Source of the DNA: Selaginella moellendorffii
Taxonomy: Eukaryota; Streptophyta; Lycopodiopsida; Selaginellales; Selaginellaceae
Direction: 5' to 3'
Length of the DNA stretch: 64,000 nucleotides
Assembly (NCBI RefSeq): GCF_000143415.4
Contig: NW_003314265.1
Location: 2,317,439-2,381,438, forward strand
A model generated the notes under the pieces. That model worked only from the letters and a program-made list of their open reading frames with translations, ran no database searches and was not told where the DNA came from. Of the stretch, positions 46,743 to 58,215 are shown in pieces. Every line of letters begins with the position of its first letter. Positions within the stretch are counted from its first letter, which is position 1. The translations under genes were made by a program, and so were the position numbers.

Positions 46743-48690
46743 ATCCACTTGTCTCTTGTCTATTTTTCAATTTCTTTCTCTATAATACAAATATCTATTT
46801 TTGAAATCTTGTAGTGCTTCTGTTAACAATTTATAGATTTCAAAGCACACAAACTAGCAATCCCATAGCAACTATTCACAAGATTGCTGCTGATTGCATT
46901 GCACAGCAACCTGAAATTCGCAAGAGAACTAATATGCAAGAAACATAAGCTGCCTCTGAAAGCCCCTCTCAGATAATCTACTACTTTAACATTGTACGCT
47001 TAACACTGAAATCTAGGAAAATGATCATTGTACATCTGGATAGGGAGTTTCTTGAGGACTTCAGAGAAGGTGGGTGAAGGATGTGGCGTATTGCTTTCTG
47101 TACTAGATGCTAAGCCCCATCTTGCAGTAAATGTGCAAGGAAATAAATGTGAAAGAGCTTGAATCATGAGCAATTCCAAATTTCAGGTTTGTTGCTGATT
47201 CGTTTGTTGAACTAGATGCTTGAAGCTGTACGCTCTTGTAGTGCTCTTGACAAAAGGGTTGGAAAACCATGGTTAAAATCACTGTGGCAATCAAAAATTT
47301 GAGCCAGGACTCGAATTTGAAAAGTGTGAAGAAGCTGTCTAGCAGACAGGATCTAGAAAGCATACCATTAGTGGCAGAACTTCATTGTATGCACCTTTTA
47401 TTCGAATCATATTCTCTTGTAGCATCAATAAAATGCTAATAGCGATGGCACTTCACATTGTGAGTACTTTATACTTACGCTAAAGTCAAATCTTTCAAGG
47501 GGGACCTTCAGAGACATGGACATGGTCATTAAAAGTCCTTGTATCTTTGACATATCTTTGTCATGGAGCTTGCAGTTCACTAAACTAAGACCCTTGTCAC
47601 CCAGTGAGGCTTCTAAATGACTGTGCTCCTACTGGATAGCTTACAAAAGAAAAACAAAGCAGCTTAGAAGAAAGTTAAATGGGAAGGCACATATACATCA
47701 AAGGTTCGCTTTGGTTCTTGGCCCTGGATATCCATCTCTGGCAATGTTGAGCTCTCCTTCACCCTGTAGTAGCTCAAAAGAAATCCTTTCAAGTAGAACC
47801 TGCATCAAGGTATATAAAAACAATGTCCTAATGAGAAATAAAGTTATAAACTACTTCAAACCATCTTTGAGTCCATTGACTTTTCAGGGACTTATCATTG
47901 GACGTGTGAGGAGTTTTTCACAGCCAACCCTGATACCAGTCTCCATGGCGAGAACAATGTTACTTGTTTGTGGAGTCATCCTGCCTGGTCGAAGATATCT
48001 TGCTCAACATTTTGAACAACTTTCTTTGGACTCAGATACCATCTAGGGCTGCCACTGTTAGTAGAGCTTGAAGATGCTCTCACTACGGATTTGTAATAAT
48101 GAAAATCTTCTCTCTAGGCAGAAGTAGAAGTTTAAGGCGCTGGAAGAGCTGCTGCATCATAGGATTCAGGATGACACTGTCCCTACATTTTTATGCTCTG
48201 GTATAATTTTTGAACCTACAAACCCAAAAGAAAGAGATCCAGAAATAATACAATCGAGTAGGTAGTCAATTACCTAAGACGAGTCTAGTACTTGTGCTCA
48301 TGTTTCTCTCATGGCAATAGATAAGCCCATTTTAGGCCCATTCAAATAAAGACTTAATATAGCTTTAGGGCATAAATGGCTTTCAATGGAATAACATTGA
48401 GAAGTAAGTAAAAGATTTTTGATTGTTTCTACTGATCTAGATTATTAATTATCACACAAAGTTGTTGATTGAAAGATAGAGAATTAATACTTACTGAAAG
48501 TAGGCTAAAAATAGTCCATTCAATTCAATTGTTGAATCTCTTTAAACAATCTTGATCAACTAAAGAATCATAGAGAAAACTAATCTGGATGCACCCACCT
48601 ATCCAGTGGGTGTAAGATTGCCCTTGTTTAATGTGTCATCATCAAGGACATCAAGGGCAATAAGGGCATCTAAGTATAAAGGGCAAAATT
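46743..48690. other. Duplicate of 8468-10414
   Basis: No gene is recognised; see the copy A entry for possible captured exons. Confidence 0.4.
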
Positions 48691-50128
48691 ATGACAAAGA
48701 GAAAATTTGAATGGACAGAACTTCCAGATGCAAAATTATTATCAACTCAAGGATCTGCAAATAAAAAAGCAAAAGAACTAAAATTCAACCATAATATTGA
48801 TTTAACTGAGCAACAAATTGTTTCTAGATACTATTATTTATCAAGAAAGAATAAAAATGAGCAAATAAAAACTATTAATATATTGAAAGAAAAATATGAA
48901 GAACATACTTTACAAAAAAAAAAAATATACAACAGAAGAAGACAAAATACTTATGGAAACTTGGAACTCACAAAAACAAAAAAAATGAAAAAATAAATAT
49001 TTTTTGACAAAGAATAGGGAGTACTATATCAGATGAAAAACTTAAAAGAAGAGTACATTATATTAGAAGAAAAGAAAGGAAAAAACTAAAAGAGAAAGAA
49101 CAAGAAGAAAATAAACATGACATGAATAATATAAAAAGTATGAAAGCACTACAAGTGTATAATGAAGCTATAAAGGATATACTGATACATCCATGTAAAA
49201 TATGCAAAATACTTTGGTTTAAATATAATAAAAACAAGAATATGCATGCAATCAATTCATAACAAATAAATAAAAATATAAAAGTCCAGAAAAAATTAGA
49301 ATGAATCAAATTGATCAATATACAGAATAACTAAATGATATTGAAGAGAAAATGCTAGCTCTATGTATTTTATTTGCAAATATAACAATTCCAAATCAAC
49401 CTCAATATCAACAACAAATAAAAGGAGGAATAATAAATGTCCCAACTAATAGTAAACCAATAATCAATAAACTACCAAGAACATTTGAAGAAACACAAAC
49501 AATAACAAATCAGCTGAAACTAGCTGATAAATATTATTATAAATATGGAATAGCCAGATCACATTATATTTATAATAGTATAAAACAATTACAAGAAACA
49601 GAACTATATAAGAAAAATAAAAATAGATGAAAACTGGTTTCAACAAGCACAAATTTAGACAATATAGATAAAAACACACAAATAATATTAGAAACGAATT
49701 ACAACAAGAATTAAATGAAGATGATGAAAGTGTAAATTTGATAAACAACCTTGATAATGAGATATTACGAACAGTTACTATGGTAATTAGCTTCTTAGAT
49801 GCAAATCAAATAAATAAATTTACAAATGAAATTTTAGTTATAGCACCTATTCAAGGACAACACCCATTAGGATTATTTGTAGATGAAAATGCTGAAGAAA
49901 TGGCATATCCAAAATTATTTGGTGGAAAACCAAGACCATTAGACATAAAAAGTAAATTTACATACCAAGAAATAATCTAATGGGGATTAATGAATGAGGA
50001 TAGAAAATTTGCATGATATATTGAACATATATTTACAGCAGCTGTAAAAACTGAAATCAAATTTGTCAATTAAAATGCAGGTTTAGATTAAGAAAATTTA
50101 CTTATGAAGGAAGAAAAATCACATCGGA

Positions 50129-50472
50129 GGAATTGGGTAATTAAATTTACAATTTATATTTTTATATTTCTTACATGTTTTTTCTATATTTATGAGTTTG
50201 AACATCTTTTATATTTTTTGGTAGTTTCTCTGAATTAGTACATATATTTTCATTAGCATATTCTTTTATTTGTAATATATCTATATTTAAATGTTTTAAA
50301 TGAAAACATCATGCACGTTTAGATTAAGAAAATTTACTTATGAAGGAAGAAAAATCACATCGGAGGAATTGGGTAATTAAATTTACAATTTATATTTTAA
50401 TATTTCTTAAATATTTGTAAATTTTAAGTTTTTTAGGGTTTAGGGTTTATTCACCTTTTTATAACAATAAAA
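50129..50472. other. Repair patch of inverted and repeated local pieces with telomere motif
   Basis: It contains the reverse complement of copy A 12298-12443, then the reverse complement of about 12055-12080, then a second direct copy of the 48-bp sequence that ends at 50128, part of the first inverted piece again, and a tract TTTTAGGGTTTAGGGTTTA at 50431-50449. Confidence 0.85.
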
Positions 50473-50585
50473 AATTTGATATAGGGAAAGATTAATTCAA
50501 AATAAAAAATAACAAAAACTTAATTTTAAATATAAAATATAAAGTTCTAACAAATACAACAATTATAATAAAAGGTGAATACCTA

Positions 50586-52138
50586 ATGGAAACTAGAAAA
50601 TATCACCAATTATTAAGAACTCTAAATAAAAAGCAAAGAATAATACATGATGACTTCATATTGAAAAAAGTAAAACAACCTAACAAGCAGTTGTGCTTAT
50701 TTTTAACAGAAAGAGCAGAAACTGGAAAATCAATGCTTTTAAATACACTTATAGAAACATTCAAACGATATTACAAAACAAACCAAGATATAAATAATGA
50801 ACCAGGACAAACAGTATTAATAACAACATCTACAGAAAAAGTAGTAATATTAATGGTTCAACAATATATTCAACTTTTGCATTTGACCAGAAACACCAAA
50901 ACAACGTCAAACAATATTAACAAATGACACATTAGATAAATATAAGAAAAAGTTTTCAACAATAAAATGTTTAGTAATAGATGAAATATCAATGGTAAGT
51001 ATAGAAATGCTACAAGATATAAAAAGAAGATGTGGAAGCTTCAAAATAACATATGAAATAGACTTTGGTGGGATGGATTATATATTTACAGGTAATTTCT
51101 ATCAATTAAATCCTACATTTGAAGCACCAATTTATTCGATGAAAACATATAGACCTGAAAATAATGTCTTCATACACCACCCATGGAAAAATAATTTTAA
51201 AATCTATGAACTTACTGAAATAATGAGGCAAAAAGATGATATAATCTTTATAAAAGCTTTAAAGAAAATAAAAATAGGAGAAAAAATAGATAAAGAGCTA
51301 GAATATATAAATAAACAAGTCACCACAGATACATATAACACGGAATACTATTCTATATTTGCAACTAATGAACAAGTAAGAGAACATAATGAAAAACTAA
51401 TACAACACATACAAGGTAAAGATATAATTATAGAAGCACAAGACAAATATAGAAATTCATGTCCTACACATTTCATGTTGCTAGATGCCACAAGAAAAAC
51501 ACAAGGACTATATCAAATATTACAATTGAAAAAGAAAATGCCAATTGAAATAACACAAAATATAGTAACAGAAGATGGATTAGTAAATGGAGCAGATGAA
51601 GTATTACAAGATGTAACCCAGATTAAAGAAGAACAAATAATGTGGATAGAATTCCCAAATATAAAAACAGGTGAAAACAAAAGAGCTAAAGAGAACATAA
51701 CAATAAAACAAAATAATGAAAAAAATGGACACAAATATAAAAAAAACAAGAATAATAAATATTACTAAAAATAAAAATTATGTTATAAGTAGAACTCAAT
51801 TTCCAGTACAACCATGCACAGGAAAAACAGTACATAGAGCACAAGGATCAACTGTTATGCAATTAGGATATGACCCATATAAAACAAAATATCCAAAACA
51901 AGCATATACAGCATTAACAAGAGCACAAACAACAAAAGGTATATATTTATATAGACCAATTGAACGTAAACATATTAAAATCTATAAAGATGTAGCTAAA
52001 GAAATAATACAAATAACAATAGAAGCACCATGGCAAAGTTATTTAATAGATTTACAGGAAGAAAAAATAGCTAGCCAAACAATTATACAAGTTCTAAATA
52101 CAAGATCTATTACTGCACATCAAGAAAATAAAGAGTGA
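50586..52138 (+). pseudogene. Helentron PIF1-family helicase remnant, copy B
   Basis: It has the same motifs as in copy A. Open pieces are 50586-50927, 50992-51768 and 51716-52138. The first piece is longer than in copy A because CGA at about 50766 has not mutated to TGA. It is still frame-broken between 50927 and 50992. Confidence 0.8.
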
Positions 52139-52680
52139 TTCACAATTATTAACATCAGATATAATATGTATTCAAGAAGTAAGAACACAAAAACATGAGG
52201 ATTTATATTTTAATAAATATAAATCATATATACATGAACAACCCCCACATATAGCAATATTGCATACAAATGACTATAAATCAGAAATAGTAGAACATTT
52301 AAAAACAGAGACAATGGCAATGTCATATGTATCATTAGAAAAAATAAAAAACAATTACAGATAATAAATTTACATAGAAAACCTGGAACAAATATACAAA
52401 TATTCATAAAACAACAACAGATATATATACAGAAAATAGATAATAAAAAACCAGTAATAATTAGAGGAGATTTTGATATTGACTACCAAAAAGAAGAAGC
52501 AAAACCACTTCAAACAATAATGGAGAAAGAAGGATACATACAAATAATAAAACACAATACACGTAATAATAAATTAAAAGATCATATATGGATAAAAGAT
52601 ATAATATATACAAAAGCAGGAATAGCACCTGCATATTGGACAGATCATAACAAATTATATATCGTAATAAAAAATATTTA
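52139..52680 (+). pseudogene. Helentron endonuclease-like domain, copy B
   Basis: It is practically identical to 15560-16101, with the same internal TAA. Confidence 0.7.
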
Positions 52681-53149
52681 AAAACAAAAGCTAACTAAGC
52701 ATTGTTGCAACACAACACACAGCAATTTTATTTATTCATTATATTGAAATAGTTTATCTAAGTTTTATATTAATAATTAGCTATCTTAAATAATCAAGTA
52801 AAAAGAAATAAACATGAAAATTAGAGCTCTTATAATAAATTGAATATAATTTTTTTTCCTATTTAAACTTAATTTTTTTAAAAAATTAAATTATCTTATT
52901 AATGAGATATTCTGAAGTGTTTTTGATAAATTCATACTAACTACTTTACCATTTTCTAATCTATTTAGTTTGAAGAGTTTACAATAAAATTTTGATCTAT
53001 TATACCTACTCTCAAGATATTAAATTTTTAGATATTCATCTTCTTTATTTTCTTATGTTACAATCTTATTTCTTATTTCTTATACTAAAATTACCTATAA
53101 CTTTAAAAGATAAATATTAATTTTAATCTGATTTTTATGCTTTTGAGTT
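52681..53149. other. AT-rich spacer, duplicate of 16102-16570
   Basis: Nothing is recognised. Confidence 0.5.
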
Positions 53150-53671
53150 AGAGTTCAATACCCTGCCTGTTCATGCTAAGCCAGTATTTTCCAGCGACCA
53201 AACTCGTATTTCCACATTCTTGTCCAGGAAGGAGAGTATCTGTTGGGAAGTCAAAACTTTGCCAAATCCTGTCCGAGCTACGGTCAAGCAGGACAATGTT
53301 GCAAATTTCTTCCAAGGACGCGGTGGTGATAGAACAATTCTCACAGTGGACAGGTCATATTGTCATGAGTCCGGTTCCTTTAAGCTCGAGCTCTCCAGGT
53401 TTGCCTACTTTGATCTTTGGTTTCTCAGTCATGCTACCGTTCTTGATGAGCGCTTCAGTGGCCTCCCATACTACTGTTCCTGTGCTTGAAGCCAGATTGC
53501 GAGAGTAAAGAGCTCACCAATCCCATCGCTTGTGTGGAATCCAAATGCAAAAGTGTTGTTAAAGCTTGTCTCCCAGTCCAATCCCCTTGCAAGGGCCAGG
53601 AGCATCAGTAGAACTAGCGTCATTAGTTTTGCCACCATCAGGAGAAAAACTTCTTGTTCTTTCTCCTGCAA
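53150..53671 (-). pseudogene. G-type lectin receptor kinase N-terminal relic, copy B
   Basis: This is the duplicate of 16571-17092. A signal peptide start (MVAKLM) and a lectin block with WQSFDFPTDTLLPGQ are visible, with the same frame change and TGA. Here the flank is intact: it faces the plus-strand lectin kinase pseudogene at 54038 across about 400 bp, suggesting this is the original location. Confidence 0.8.
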
Positions 53672-54037
53672 ATGAAACTCACAAGTTAGAAGAAAGTGAA
53701 CTCTGAAAGCTATTTGATTTTGACTTGGTCGATGTCAACTACAAGATATCCTCCATGATTTCTCATATCCTTCTGATTTTTGCTACGAATTCATGGCATT
53801 AAAAACAATTGAAAAAAAGTGATCATACCTCACAACAACTTGTTGTGGTTCTAACATAATAGTAGTATCCTTAGAAAGAGTATCCTTAGCAAAGTTAACC
53901 TGAATTTCACAGCGATTGACTTGGGCTTTGATCAATTCAATCCAGGAACTTAACTCCAACGAAATAATCACATAGCTTAAAACGACAGAACTGCAAAAAA
54001 GAAGAAAAACTTAGTGAGAGCAAGCTTTGGAGAAACC
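53672..54037. promoter_or_regulatory. Short divergent spacer between two lectin kinase pseudogenes
   Basis: It has no gene. Both pseudogenes read outward from here, so it probably held a shared promoter. Duplicate homology ends inside it at 53806. Confidence 0.35.
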
Positions 54038-55870
54038 ATGTCAGAAACAACATTCATGAAGCTACTTACTCTCATGCTGCTGCTCTCTTCGACTTACTAC
54101 AGCAGAGTCCTGGCCGACTTCTTACGCGGAAGCACTGTCACAACAGGAAGCCCTTGGAGATCACCTGAAGGAACCTTTGGATTTGGATTCGTGATGCCTG
54201 AGTCTTCAAGCACCCGGAACTTCAATCTCGCGATCTTGTATGATATAGATCCGAAGAAGACTGTCGTCTGGATGGCAATGGCAAACGGGCAGCTTGTCCA
54301 GGTGAGTGAAAATGCCTTGAAAGCCGAGGGAGGACTTTCCGTCACTGATGGGAGCAGCTCCGTCCTCCTTGTGGCAAACCAATCCCGGACAGTGTTGTGC
54401 TGAAAGTGCTTCGCTGCTCGAGAACGGGAACTTAGTTGTCCTTGGAAAAGACAAGAAAGTTGCATAGCAGAGCTTCGACTCTCCAACGAACAACCTTTTG
54501 CCCGAGCAGCAGCTCCGCACACAAGGAAATCCGTCCTTGGGATACACGAGGTTGATTTCCCAGTCTGGAGCATACCAGCTTGTTCTCAACAGTGGTCAGG
54601 TGCTGCTCAAGAACTTAAAGCTGGAGATCCCGCAAAAATACTGGTCTATTGCAAATCCGACACTGAACTCCACCATGACTTGCCTGGATGACGAAACCGG
54701 AGAGCACGTCTTGAACAACAACGCTTGCCAGCCTGATCGTTCTCTCAAGTTCCCGGCCGTCTTGAACTTGAGCGTCCTTTCCTTTTACGACGCAACTGGA
54801 AAGAGCTGGGCATCAGGATCAATGAGTTCACAAGACTACGCGCTTGACTACGACGATGCGAATGTGTTGGGGAGACTTACGCTGGACGACGATGGCAATC
54901 TCGGGATCTACAGCTTCGGCCCGAAGAACAAGAGTGGCTCCTGGAGCGTCGTCTGGCAAGCCGTCATGCTCGAGTGCGACATCTTTGGAACATGTGGACC
55001 TTTCGCTCTCTGCACCTACAGGCCCACAAAAACTTGCAACTGTGCTCCTGTCCAAACGACGAATCAAAGGGATGTGACTACGACATACCTCTGGGAGCTT
55101 GTCAAAACTCCCCAATCTCGGTGAAGCTCGTCCAGGTGAATCGAGCAGACTACTACTTCAACGATTACAACTTCGACTCGACCATCAAGTCGCTCGAAGA
55201 GTTAGGCTCGGGAGGATTCGGGAGCGTGTATAGAGGAAACATGGCCATGAAGAACATCACCACCGTGAACCAGGCTGAGAAGCAATTCAAGGCCGAGGTG
55301 AGCACGATTGGAAGAGTACACCACGTCAACTTGGCTCCGCCTCCTCGGCTACTGCGCCGAGGGAGACCACCACCTCCTCGTCTACGAGTTCATGCCAAAC
55401 GGTTCTCTCGATCACCACCTCTCGGCCTCGTCCTCATTCGCCGCCTCGCAAGAGATTTTCTCAACCTGGGAGACACGACACTCAATCGCGCTGGAGATTG
55501 CCAAAGGATTGACATACCTCCTCGTCCACTGCGATATCAAGCCACAAAACGTGATGCTGGACGAGAGCTCTGGCCAAAGGTGTCCAACTTTGGGCTGGCG
55601 AGGATGATGAGAAAAGAATCGATGAGCATCAACACCGTGCAAGGAACCAGGGGATACCTCGCTCCAGAGTGGCTCGAGAGCCAATCCATCACCCCCAAGG
55701 CCGAGGATCCAGGATCCAGGCCAGCGATGAGCCGCGTGGTGCAGATCCTGGAGGGCAAAGCGGAGGCGCCGGCGCCGCCATTTCCAGAAGCTGGAGAGAA
55801 TGATCTGGCGAGAATGATCGCTTTAGTTCGCTTATTTAATATTAATTTTTTGAATAAAATAATTAGATAA
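54038..55870 (+). pseudogene. G-type lectin S-receptor-like Ser/Thr kinase pseudogene
   Basis: The start at 54038 gives a hydrophobic signal peptide, then a B-lectin domain (GTFGFGFVMPESS). Frame changes or stops occur near 54400, 54470 (TAG before QSFDSPTNNLLP), 55040 and 55330. An S-locus/EGF-like part shows CDIFGTCGPFALC. The kinase is legible as LGSGGFGSVYRG (about 55202), LLGYCAEGDHHLLVYEFMPNG, HCDIKPQNVMLD and GTRGYLAPEWL. The Asp of the DFG motif is Asn (SNFGLAR), and no transmembrane segment or mid-kinase YSFG block is present. Such receptors sit at the plasma membrane and signal in defence and development; this copy cannot. Confidence 0.88.
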
Positions 55871-57104
55871 AAATAATAAGTAGATTATGATGGTATAATT
55901 TATACCAAGTGAAATCATTTTAATTCACCATTGCAATTTATAAAGGGACTATAGTGAGAAGTGAGCATTTATTTTGGTGGTATTTCATTCACATCTCAAA
56001 TAGAACAAAGTAAATGGAATAACATAAAATATAGGTGTTTGTGATCTTTATGTTTTGGCTATCATTTTTTCGTTATCTTAGTTTTGGTTAAGGATATATG
56101 ATCTTAAGCCAAACCCAAGCTTAACCCGTGTAGCCAGCTTGCTATTGCTGGGCTTAATTCTATATTGAAGGTATTAAGCCCTTCAAAAGTGACAAAGATA
56201 GAAATTCTTTTCTTCCTGGAAGTTCTCCACAACCATGTCAGTGGCATTAAACTTTTATGGACTTCTAAAAAGAATATGATCTAGCTGTTGAAAATAACTA
56301 GACTAAGAGGTGTTGACCAAACTTAAACAATTGCAACATTTTTGGTGTGGAAATCCACACTATTTCCACAAAAAACATCCAAGGACACAATAGTGATCTG
56401 GCTGCTACAAGCACCTACTTTCTTAAGCATTGCAAGAAAGTGTGGGTGATGGAAGATGAAGAAACCATTGCTTGGCAGCCTTGTTGCACCAAGGTGAGTG
56501 ATCTTCTTTAATATATTATTTCCTTTGACCCTGATGACCTTGAAAATTATGTTTTAAGAATATTCTTTTGGACCATAATTCAAAAGTATAAAGGTTAAAG
56601 GTTAAAAAGAGATTTACAGCTGACACATAGATTGCACAAAAGACTTTTACCTTCGGAAAATTGGGGTCCAACACCAAAGAGTAACGTCATAGAGATCTAG
56701 GTGGGATGCTTGATGTTAACACATGTACCATCTCTCCAGATGCCCATGCGGCATAAGGATGGGCATCTAGATAACTTGTATGCAGTAAAGCCTGATCTGT
56801 ATTAAGGAACAAGGTGTGTTTTCCTAACTCCAAGCATGGTGTGACACCATGTAGCTTAGTCAGGCACTCAATTTTAAGAATATTCTTTCTTAATCTAGGT
56901 GTTAACTACAAGTTTAATCCATTAGTTATGCTAATACTGAGATTCTTGAGTATTATTATTATTATTATTGTTATTATTATTTATAAGTTTAAGATCATTA
57001 GTATAGAAAAAGGAGAAAACATGAGATCACATAAATCAGAATATTTGGGTTTGAAAAAAGTCTAGCAACTGATTAGTTGTACCTTAGATGTTTGACTTAA
57101 TGCA
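55871..57104. other. Intergenic region with an ATT microsatellite
   Basis: No gene is recognised. A TTA/ATT repeat lies at about 56952-56982. Confidence 0.5.
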
Positions 57105-57112
57105 GTGCAGAT

Positions 57113-57120
57113 TATAAAAG
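57113..57120 (+). promoter_or_regulatory. TATA box of the Ole e 1-like gene
   Basis: TATAAAAG lies 33 bases before the proposed ATG. If it is used, the leader would be only a few bases long. Confidence 0.5.
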
Positions 57121-57152
57121 GGCACTCTTTTACCTCATATTACCATGTAAGT

Positions 57153-58186
57153 ATGGAAAACAAAACATTTCTCTATTTAATTTTATTACTTGCAATCATT
57201 CTGAAAAATGAGAATTTTTGTGCTGCCACTACAAGTATCAAAGTGGATGGCTATGTTTATTGTACTAACTGTGGTTCACTCTCTCAGAGTGGCATCTTCA
57301 GTAAGAAAAATTATCTATCTTTTGTATTTTTCTAATCTTGTTAAATCTTTCAGATGCCAAGGTAAACCTGGTTTGTCCAGGAGACAGTCATTCATCATTT
57401 ACAAATAGTAGAGGATACTTTGATATCTTTGAATTAGTGAAGACTGGAACAGATATTGGGAGTTGTCGAGTGAGTGTGGATCCAAGTAGAGCACCCCGGG
57501 GGTGTTCTTTCTTAACAGACATAAATGGTGGATCAAGTGGCCAATCCTTAAGCACATGCACCAATAATGGAAATAATAAGTTCACTTGTGGACCTTATTA
57601 TTTTACTCCAAATGCTTGTTCACCTCCACCACCACCAAGTTCTCCACCTCCACCACCACCTAGAAAACCACCACCACCACCCCCTAGAAGACCACCCCCA
57701 CCACCAACAACAACACCTCCACCACCACCACCTAGAACACCTCCACCACCACCACCAAAAACACCTCCTCCACCACCACCTAGAACTCCTCCACCACCAC
57801 CACCAAGAACACCGCCACCACCACCACCAAGAACTCCTCCTCCCCCACCACCTAGAACACCTCCTCCCCCACCACCAAGAACACCTCCACCGCCACTGCC
57901 AAGAACACCTCCACCCCCACCACCAAGAACTCCTCCTCCCCCACCACCAAGAAAACCTCCACCACCACCACCAAGAACACCTCCACCACCACCTCCAAGA
58001 AAACCTCCGCCACCACCACCAAGAACACCTCCTCCACCACCGCCAAGAACACCACCACCCTCACCAACACCAGCACCTTCACTTTCACCAACACCACCAC
58101 CACTATCACCACCTCTATCATCACCACCAGCACCACCACCAGAATCACCACCATTAGAACCAGGCCCAACTTCTACACCATCATGA
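57153..58186 (+). CDS. Pollen Ole e 1-like protein with long proline-rich tail
   Basis: Two exons, 57153-57300 and 57354-58186, are joined by a 53-bp GT-AG intron (GTAAGAAAAA to TTTCAG) and give 326 residues. The start at 57153 is chosen because MENKTFLYLILLLAIIL is a clean signal peptide. The Ole e 1-like domain follows: IKVDGYVYCTNC, then AKVNLVCPGDS and a late CSFLT, with the Cys spacing of that family. From about residue 140 the protein is a long run of PPPPPP with RTP/RKP spacers, extensin-like, likely hydroxylated and wall-associated. It shows no stops or frameshifts and is the only intact host-type gene here. A wall protein role is inferred. Confidence 0.85.
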
Positions 58187-58209
58187 TTGCTGTAAGTTCA
58201 TAAAGACAT

Positions 58210-58215
58210 AATAAA
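58210..58215 (+). terminator. Possible polyadenylation signal
   Basis: AATAAA lies 24 bases after the stop of the Ole e 1-like gene. Confidence 0.45.

Larger units (their letters stand above)
48691..52680 (+). mobile_element. Decayed Helentron, copy B, internally deleted
   Basis: It is collinear with copy A except that about 2 kb (copy A 11855-13892), covering the rolling-circle initiator block and the TRIM insert, is replaced by a 344-bp patch at 50129-50472. The helicase and endonuclease remnants are retained. Confidence 0.78.

Noticed and set aside
57567-58157. His/Leu-rich frame and opposite-strand Val-rich frame over the proline repeat
   Set aside because: These are shadow frames of the CCACCA repeats in the Ole e 1-like gene; the proline frame has a signal peptide, a domain and a proper intron.
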